Positions 1-5,375 of a DNA stretch of 11,201 nt are shown one piece after another. Position 1 is the first letter of the stretch. Every line of letters starts with the position of its first letter. Where the stretch lies: contig JAUJLY010000053.1 of NCBI GenBank assembly GCA_030447145.1, positions 1 through 11,201 of the forward strand, written 5' to 3'. Origin of the DNA: Thermomicrobiales bacterium (lineage in GTDB: Bacteria; Chloroflexota; Chloroflexia; Thermomicrobiales; UBA6265). The position numbers and the translations under genes are program-made. The notes beneath the pieces were generated by a model that worked only from the letters and a program-made list of their open reading frames with translations, ran no database searches and was not told the origin of the DNA.

Positions 1-273
1 AAAGACCTGCGCCGGTCTGCCGGGCACATGCTGGAGACGAGCATCAACCAGTTCGGGCAGCAGGTGGAGACCTACGACGGCATCCCGCTGGTGGTCGATG
101 ATTTCGTTCCCGACGATGAGACGGCGGGCACGGGCACCAACCTGTCGAGCGTCTACGCGTTGAAGTTCGGCCAGGGTGCCGGGCTCATGGGGTTGGAGCA
201 TGGCGGGATCACGATCGAACGTGTTGGCGAGCTGGAGATGAAGGACGCGACGAGGACCCGGCTGAAGTGGTAG
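1..273 (+). pseudogene. Phage major capsid protein-like, C-terminal part, truncated
   Basis: The frame is open from base 1 and stops at 271-273, giving 90 residues in the window. The stretch with SVYALKFGQGAG, GLEHGGITIERVGEL and KDATRTRLKW resembles the C-terminal region of phage major capsid proteins, where a gene-length chain normally continues past the Trp with roughly 15-20 more residues (an aromatic/YVG-type segment). Here the frame ends at TAG immediately after the Trp codon. The position coincides with the 3' end of the serine integrase on the other strand, so the gene appears to be interrupted by integration rather than ended naturally. The upstream part lies outside the window. Family assignment is by recalled pattern; a generic phage structural protein is the alternative. 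Confidence 0.6.
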
Positions 274-1855
274 GGGACACAAGTCGGGGGTCGATATCAG
301 CGGTGATGATGAATCGCGGCTCGTGATCGCACCGAAAGAGCGTGGCGGAGAAGCCGAGCGCATCCAGGACCATGCGGCGCTGTTTGAAGTTGAAGGTCTT
401 CAGATTTGCGGAGACGGAATTACACCACTCATCCAATGTCGCAAGGTTTGTTTGCTGTTCTTGCCATGGCCGCTGGCGATGCAGGACTTGATCATGTTTC
501 TGTTTGAGCGAGCGCTCCTGCTTGGTCAATTCTTCGAGATGAGCGACGAGCGGGGCAGCTGCTTCTGGTTCAGTCACCATGGCAATGCTCTGTACAAGCA
601 CACCCTTTCGCTTTGAAAGCTGTTGAAGAGCTTGATCCACTGTGACTAGATCGTCTTCGGTGGGGTCAGCCGTTTGCAACCGCTCAAGTTCCCTTCTTAC
701 GGTGTCAGGATCTGTCAGAATCGTCTCCGCCTTCGACCACACCGCATGGTCCAGGATGTGGGTGACGATTGTGGGGCCTGGGCAAGTTCTCAGAATGTCT
801 TGTATACCCTTGCAGACGTAATCCACGCGTCCATTCGATCGAGGTCGGGGGTACATTAGAGAGCCGCAGTAACCGCATCTCACGTAACCACCGCGCAAGA
901 GGGCGGATTCCGGGTTCTTCGCGCTGCGAACAGCTCGCTCCTTGTTTCGTGCCAAGACAACTTGCACCGCATCCCATGTTGCCTCGTCGACGAGTGCCGG
1001 TATCGTTCCATCGGGGAGTTCAATCGCTTTCTCAGGATCGAAATGTTGGGGCTGAGCACCAGCCTTTCGGATACCCCAACCATAGGCTTTACCTTTGTAC
1101 GCTGGCTGGTGTGCCATGCGAGCAATTACTGATGATTGCCACTGAGGGTTTGCGCGCGTTGGGGTAGGAACACCTTCCTCTGTGAGCGATCGGGCAATGG
1201 CTCGGAGCGTCAGGCCTTGGGCCAACGATGAAAAGATTCGCTGTACTACATGTGCCGTCTCAGGGTCTTCGATCAGTCTGCCCTTGATGAGACGACCCCT
1301 GTGATCTCGTTCTTTCGGCCATTGATATCCGTATAAGGGCTTGCCTCCCGGGATCAATTTCCCACTTTTAACACGAGCAATACGACCCCGAACCGTACGC
1401 TCTCGGATCTTCTCGACCTCAATGGCTGCGGCGAGCACTTTAGCACTTCGGACGAACCGACCAATTGCAGTCTGCTCAAAGTCCTCCGTGGCGAACGCCA
1501 TGGTGATTTCGGCGCGATTGAACTCCTCGTCGAGGATGTACACGTGGGCATCTTGGGAACTTAATCGATCCACGCAGTAACAGACGACCACGTCGAACGC
1601 CCGGCTGCGCGCAGCTTCGCGGAGCTTGGTCATTTCCAGACGTTCGTATAATAACCAGCGCTTGTGTGTCTCCCGATAGATGTGGGACTCAAGGATCAGC
1701 CAGTGCTTTTCAGCGCAAAACTTTCGACATGCGGCTTCTTGAGTTTCAAGGCTGGCGCCTTCGCGTTCCTGCTGCACGCTCGACACACGGACATAAATTG
1801 CAGCTCTGAGTTGCTGGGGCTGTTGAGGTTCGTAGGGGATCGACGAGGTCTGCAT
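209..1855 (-). CDS. Large serine recombinase (integrase)
   Basis: Site-specific DNA integrase of the large serine recombinase family, cutting att sites through a phosphoserine linkage. I start it at the ATG at 1855 because AAGGAG (plus-strand 1862-1867) sits about 8 bases upstream; a GTG 39 bases further up is in frame but has no clear ribosome site. This gives 548 residues. The resolvase domain spans about residues 18-170, with the YVRVSS motif (likely nucleophile Ser25), GASLETQ and DRLSS (Arg97). The recombinase domain follows (about 175-300, GGKPLYGY). A zinc ribbon has Cys327, Cys330, Cys348 and Cys358, then a long charged coiled-coil region to about 500. The length is normal for the family. 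The final residues, rich in Ser and Arg, are encoded by the interrupted capsid gene, so the C-terminus in the excised circle should differ. It is divergent from the QueC-like operon. Confidence 0.93.
   Translation of the reverse strand: MQTSSIPYEPQQPQQLRAAIYVRVSSVQQEREGASLETQEAACRKFCAEKHWLILESHIYRETHKRWLLYERLEMTKLREAARSRAFDVVVCYCVDRLSSQDAHVYILDEEFNRAEITMAFATEDFEQTAIGRFVRSAKVLAAAIEVEKIRERTVRGRIARVKSGKLIPGGKPLYGYQWPKERDHRGRLIKGRLIEDPETAHVVQRIFSSLAQGLTLRAIARSLTEEGVPTPTRANPQWQSSVIARMAHQPAYKGKAYGWGIRKAGAQPQHFDPEKAIELPDGTIPALVDEATWDAVQVVLARNKERAVRSAKNPESALLRGGYVRCGYCGSLMYPRPRSNGRVDYVCKGIQDILRTCPGPTIVTHILDHAVWSKAETILTDPDTVRRELERLQTADPTEDDLVTVDQALQQLSKRKGVLVQSIAMVTEPEAAAPLVAHLEELTKQERSLKQKHDQVLHRQRPWQEQQTNLATLDEWCNSVSANLKTFNFKQRRMVLDALGFSATLFRCDHEPRFIITADIDPRLVSPTTSAGSSSRPSSPARQHVRS
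262..290. other. Probable attL junction of the integrative element
   Basis: Capsid-like coding similarity stops at the Trp codon near 268-270, and the last ~20 integrase codons (minus strand) are read from the capsid side. That layout is what integration by the adjacent serine recombinase into the 3' end of the capsid gene would leave. The exact crossover dinucleotide cannot be determined because no empty site or attR is visible. The boundary given is approximate. Confidence 0.4.
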
Positions 1856-2063
1856 CGTATGGCTCCTTACGTACCAGGGCATGTGCGACGTCACCTGATG
1901 CGACGAATGTAATCATTGATCACCTTGCGCAAAAAGCAAGTTTTCTCACGTCCGTTGTCACACCTCTTGCCATCAGCATTGTAGATTGAGTTGCATGGCA
2001 GTTACTGGTGTGGATAGACCCACAGACCAGAACCAGTGTTCTGTTTTGATAATGGGGTGCGCC
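1856..2063. promoter_or_regulatory. Divergent intergenic region between integrase and QueC-like operon
   Basis: This region must hold promoters for both directions. A small stem-loop (CTTGC at 1924-1928 with GCAAG at 1936-1940, 7-base loop) is followed by TTTT; it could be an operator or a weak terminator. A weak plus-strand promoter candidate is TTGCAT (1991-1996) with GATAGA 16 bases later. None is strong, so individual sites are not asserted. Confidence 0.3.
1861..1868 (-). promoter_or_regulatory. Ribosome binding site deciding the integrase start
   Basis: On the minus strand the sequence reads AAGGAGCC, about 7-8 bases before the ATG at 1855. It is the only good Shine-Dalgarno match near the candidate starts, and it lies inside the longer reading frame that begins with GTG at 1894. 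Confidence 0.6.
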
Positions 2064-2846
2064 ATGGGCCATATCCGGCTTGGTCGACTTCACAAATCGC
2101 AATCCTGGAAACACCTCACGGCCCTGCTCGACCTCGCAGCGCCAGACGTTGAGACGGTCGCGTCTATGACAGCAAAGGGCGCACGGGAGCGGTTGCTCGA
2201 CCTGCGGTCGGATCCTGTCCTCGGATACGCTTTCTGGCTCCTCTCCCGTGTCGCCACCGCAGTGCGCTCGGATGACTTCATCGCCGAAACCGGTCACCTT
2301 GGTCTTACGGTGACTGCCGAAACGTCCGCCTTCGATGTCGTTGCCCAGATGAATGACCTCGTCCGGACCCACATCGAGCGTCACCCCGGGTCCGGCCCCT
2401 TTGGGGAAATGGCCTCGTTGGCCCTGCGCCGTGCCTTGGTCGAAATCGTCGGGCTGTCGCAGTCGTCGTTGTTTGGCCGTACCCTCGGGGACCTGGAAGT
2501 GGCCCTTCGTCGCCAAACCACGGACAAGGCGTTCGGTGACCTGACCCGGCGGTTCTTCGGCGATTATCTGTCGCGGACATTGCGCTTCTACGTCGACAAG
2601 GAACTGCCCTTCCACATAGGCGCCGACAGTGGCTTTGCAGACGTCGACGCCAGTGCTGACTTCATGGGTGAGCTCGACACCTATTGCCGGCAGACGGCCC
2701 GTATCGTGGAAGCCTTCGCCTCGGACTGGTTGTCCAAATACGACTTTCATGAGGCCGGCCATATCAGTCGAGAGCAGGCGCAGGGCTTCGTAGCCGTGGC
2801 CGTGGCTAAGCTCGAGGCGGAGCTTGAACACGAGGTTGTGGCATGA
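2064..2846 (+). CDS. Unnamed ~260-aa helical partner protein of the QueC-like enzyme (QatB position)
   Basis: No catalytic motif is visible. I chose the ATG at 2064, giving a chain that starts MGHIRLGRLHKS, because this N-terminus matches what I remember of related unnamed proteins found next to QueC homologues, and GGGGTG lies a few bases upstream. In-frame starts at 1986 and 2052 are possible. The protein is predicted to be mostly helical, soluble and without signal peptide. Recognisable blocks are DPVLGYAFWLL (about residue 49), a middle LFGRTLGDLEVAL segment, FFGDYLSRTLRFYVDKELP, and FASDWLSKYDFHEAGHIS near the C-terminus. Its stop overlaps the next start (ATGA), indicating translational coupling and probably a 1:1 complex. 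It occupies the place of QatB relative to QatC in Qat systems. Its second residue is Gly, as would suit an N-terminal modification substrate; that role is inference. Confidence 0.75.
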   Translation: MGHIRLGRLHKSQSWKHLTALLDLAAPDVETVASMTAKGARERLLDLRSDPVLGYAFWLLSRVATAVRSDDFIAETGHLGLTVTAETSAFDVVAQMNDLVRTHIERHPGSGPFGEMASLALRRALVEIVGLSQSSLFGRTLGDLEVALRRQTTDKAFGDLTRRFFGDYLSRTLRFYVDKELPFHIGADSGFADVDASADFMGELDTYCRQTARIVEAFASDWLSKYDFHEAGHISREQAQGFVAVAVAKLEAELEHEVVA

Positions 2847-4987
2847 GCAAAGCCACTCCACGTGTCGTATTCCAATGTGATGATGCGGTCATTCCTGACG
2901 ACCTTCCGTCCATTGAGCAGGCTACCGTACAGTACATCCGCACCCGGGGTCCCGAGGCGACCTTGGATCTGCGCATCGAGGATTTTTACCATCTGGTGCT
3001 GGCAGAGGTCAGTGGCCGGCATGCCGATCTCGTACGGCTCGCCGCCTATGCTTATCGAGCGGATCTGGATGTCTCTCGCGGTGGTGAACGCGATAGCGAT
3101 GCCTGGCGCTGGAGCCGTCACCTGATTTTCTGTATCCCTGTCGGCGATCCCGATTTCTGGAACGGGGATGAGGTGCGGAGCGCCCTCTCGTCGACGCTCA
3201 GTTTTCTAACAGGGGATCGCTGGGACTTTTGCTTCAGCCAATCTGACCCGCAGATCCGTCAGATCCCCCTTGAGATTGCGGCCCGGGATCTCTATCCGCG
3301 GCCAGGGGTGGTGACTCTGTTCTCTGGCGGCCTCGACAGCCTCTGCACACTCGTTGAGTCGGCGATGAAAGGCGAGCGGCCGGTCCCGCTCGGCCACTGG
3401 CCAAGTGCGCGACACGAGAGCCGGCAAAAGCAGCTGATAGAAGCAATCGAGAGGCACAATCCGGCCTGGTCGTTGCCGCTTCTTGGCGCGCATATCGTCC
3501 GGGGAGGAAAAGAGCCTAAAGAGTCCACGCAGCGGTCTCGCGGCTTCCTTTATGGCTGCCTGGCAAGTGCGGTTGCGGCAGAGATTGGCGCGCCGAAGGT
3601 CTACCTCGCGGATAACGGTCCAATCAGTCTGAATTTTCCCATCAATGACCAACTGGTCGGCGCGTTGGCAAGCCGAGCAACGCATCCGAAGTTTCTGGAC
3701 CGCATGACCAGATTGATGGAACTGGTTCTCCGCCAGCCGGTGGCGATTTTCAACCCGCTCCGGCTCCGCACACGGGCTGAAGCACTCGGCATCCTGCGTC
3801 AGGCCAGGGCAGAGCACCTCATTGGATTGACGACTTCGTGCAGCACTGGCACGCGGTTGCCAGCCGCCACGCCCCACTGCGGTGGGTGCTCGCAGTGCAT
3901 TGACCGGCGTTTCGCCACGATTGCCGCCAACATGGAGATTCATGACCCAGTGGAGAAATATCAACAGGACGTCTTCATCGACGTGCTGAATCCCTGGGAC
4001 CGCGCGACAACAGCCTATTCCTACGCCCGGTTCGCCAGGACGGTCAGTTTGCTGGATGAAGATGCCCTGTTCACACGGTTCATGGAGTTGCTCGATATTC
4101 CGACGTCGACTGAGATGAGCGCAGAGGACGCAATTCGAGAAGCCCTGGACCTCATCAAGCGGCACGCGACCACCGTGCTCAGGGTGCTCGAGGCGCAGAG
4201 CGGCACGTACCTGCCGCAGCTGGTGTCCGGGCGTGTGTCGGCAGCGTCCCTGATTGGCAAGGTGATGGGGGAACAGGCTGGCCGGCGAGTCATCGATCGA
4301 CGTCCACAGGTCATCGTGCTGGCTCCCAGCGATCCCACCCCGCTCGCTCTTGTGCCCGTGCCCAGCGGCTCTGCTGGCACGGATATCGAGGACATTCCCG
4401 CCATCCTTGCGTGGCAGGGGAAGGGCTGGCGCGTGCGCTTTGCAGGAAAGGAAACCGTGCTGAACGAAAGTGTGGGGACGAAGCGACTGGCCAAGCTGTT
4501 GCGGGAACCCGGCCGGGAGTTCACCCCCGAGGAACTGGACGCTCCCCGTGACCGGCGGAGCCAGACCGAGCCCATTCCGGATCTCCTGCAAAGCGGCTTT
4601 CACGTGGAGACAGCAGGAAATGCTGATCCAATCATCGATGCAAAGGCCGTAAAGGCGTGCAAGAAGGCCATTGCGGAACTTAAGGCAGAACATTTGGCCG
4701 CATCCGATAAGGGAGATGCCGAACGAGCTGCGGAGATCGCTGAGGAAATTCGTAAGATAGAGAGGTATCTGCGATCGGCCACCGGGCTGGCAGGCAAGAT
4801 CCGGGATGAGCCCACGCCGGCCTGGAATCGCTATCGTGCGGTTCGCACATCGATCCGGCGGAGCGTGGAAACCATCCAGCAGCAACATCGCGTCTTGGGC
4901 ACGCATCTAGATCAATCCCTCAACCTCAACGGTCCCTTCAGCTACGCTCCATCGGAGCTTGTGTCCTGGATCGTGGAGCTCCCTTAA
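2843..4987 (+). CDS. QueC/QatC-like PP-loop enzyme with C-terminal regulatory-type domain
   Basis: Related to 7-cyano-7-deazaguanine synthase (QueC), which uses ATP to adenylate and amidate carboxy-deazaguanine. The N-terminal ~155 residues form an extension like that of QatC (blocks with FYHLVLAEVSGRHADLVRL and LSFLTGDRWDF). The PP-loop SGGLDS is at residues 161-166. A zinc-type cluster has Cys333, then Cys346, Cys349 and Cys352 (C-x12-C-x2-C-x2-C). Standalone QueC is about 230 residues; this protein has 714. From about Trp524 (GKGWRVRFAGK) to the end it resembles a domain that I know from the C-termini of large actinobacterial/Chloroflexi ATPase/TPR proteins: a winged-helix-like part with LLREPGREF, a coiled coil (about 596-643), an RAVRTSIRRSVE helix and a final GPFSYAP...W motif. 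It is coupled by ATGA to the upstream gene. A role in queuosine synthesis is unlikely, since no queD/E/F is present; defence or protein modification is the better guess. Confidence 0.88.
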   Translation: MSKATPRVVFQCDDAVIPDDLPSIEQATVQYIRTRGPEATLDLRIEDFYHLVLAEVSGRHADLVRLAAYAYRADLDVSRGGERDSDAWRWSRHLIFCIPVGDPDFWNGDEVRSALSSTLSFLTGDRWDFCFSQSDPQIRQIPLEIAARDLYPRPGVVTLFSGGLDSLCTLVESAMKGERPVPLGHWPSARHESRQKQLIEAIERHNPAWSLPLLGAHIVRGGKEPKESTQRSRGFLYGCLASAVAAEIGAPKVYLADNGPISLNFPINDQLVGALASRATHPKFLDRMTRLMELVLRQPVAIFNPLRLRTRAEALGILRQARAEHLIGLTTSCSTGTRLPAATPHCGGCSQCIDRRFATIAANMEIHDPVEKYQQDVFIDVLNPWDRATTAYSYARFARTVSLLDEDALFTRFMELLDIPTSTEMSAEDAIREALDLIKRHATTVLRVLEAQSGTYLPQLVSGRVSAASLIGKVMGEQAGRRVIDRRPQVIVLAPSDPTPLALVPVPSGSAGTDIEDIPAILAWQGKGWRVRFAGKETVLNESVGTKRLAKLLREPGREFTPEELDAPRDRRSQTEPIPDLLQSGFHVETAGNADPIIDAKAVKACKKAIAELKAEHLAASDKGDAERAAEIAEEIRKIERYLRSATGLAGKIRDEPTPAWNRYRAVRTSIRRSVETIQQQHRVLGTHLDQSLNLNGPFSYAPSELVSWIVELP

Positions 4988-4996
4988 CCACTTGGC

Positions 4997-5056
4997 GACA
5001 CAAGATTTGTGTCAACAACACAGATTTTGTGTCATGCCCGACACACGTCCTGTGTG
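4997..5056. repeat. Three phased ACACA/TGTGT palindromes
   Basis: Directly after the QueC-like stop codon lie GACACAA-GAT-TTGTGTC (4997-5013), ACACA-GATTT-TGTGT (5018-5032) and ACACA-CGTCC-TGTGT (5041-5055). A possible half-site ACACA is at 5062-5066. Aligned starts are about 20-23 bases apart, near two helical turns, which is typical of operators or iterons bound by a protein on one face of DNA. There is no T-run, so a simple terminator is less likely. Confidence 0.7.
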
Positions 5057-5105
5057 CCGCAACACAACATCCGTCACGCCATACCTTCCAGACGCGTGAG
5101 CGCAT

Positions 5106-5160
5106 GGCACTGCTGTCAGTGCCCAGACATCGCTCTCGCCAGAGCGCCAGGTCTCAGACC
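5106..5160. repeat. Three further tandem inverted repeats
   Basis: GGCACTG-CTGT-CAGTGCC (5106-5123, perfect 7-bp stem), CGCTCT-CGCC-AGAGCG (5131-5146, perfect 6-bp stem with a tetraloop) and GGTCT-C-AGACC (5150-5160, palindrome with one central base) follow each other closely and end 20 bases before the next gene. Together with the array upstream they fill the ~190-base gap after 4987. A replication origin, an operator region or a structured leader of the primase operon are all possible. Confidence 0.6.
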
Positions 5161-5180
5161 GGCGTGGAGGTACGACGGAT

Positions 5181-5375
5181 ATGGGAGATCAGAACACGCA
5201 TCGGCAGGAGGGTCCGCCGGGTGTGGGACGAAAGAGCAACGCGTCGCTGCCGCTCGCAGTACGGCAGCGACTCTGGGACCAGATCTGGACCCGGCTGCTT
5301 GCTCCCCCGGCCCCGCCAGCAGATAGGGCACCACACAACGTACGGACCACACGCGAGGAGGGAGGTGAGCGATGA
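5181..5375 (+). CDS. Small 64-aa protein, first gene of the primase operon
   Basis: A hydrophilic 64-residue protein with one amphipathic helix (LPLAVRQRLWDQIWTRLLAP) and a Pro-rich, basic tail. Support for a real gene: GGAGG at 5166-5170 with 10-base spacing to ATG 5181, and a stop that overlaps the primase start as ATGA. Similar small proteins with an RQRLW...LL helix precede primase-like genes in related mobile elements, as far as I recall. Function unknown; it could be an accessory to the primase or a regulator. The longer overlapping frames in this stretch show no family features. Confidence 0.62.
   Translation: MGDQNTHRQEGPPGVGRKSNASLPLAVRQRLWDQIWTRLLAPPAPPADRAPHNVRTTREEGGER

Noticed and set aside
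1920..2861. Minus-strand open frame of 313 codons opposite the partner protein
   Set aside because: Antisense to a gene coupled to the QueC-like enzyme; no family pattern in its translation.
3206..4906. Long minus-strand open frame (566 codons) opposite the QueC-like gene
   Set aside because: No domain resemblance; it is antisense to a gene with clear motifs, and long antisense frames are expected in GC-rich DNA.
4988..5033. Rho-independent terminator after the QueC-like gene
   Set aside because: The first hairpin is well placed, but no T-run follows on either side and two more similar palindromes come after it; an operator or origin array fits better.
4997..5066. CRISPR-like array
   Set aside because: Units are short palindromes of differing centre with spacings of only a few bases; no conserved repeat-spacer pattern or cas genes.
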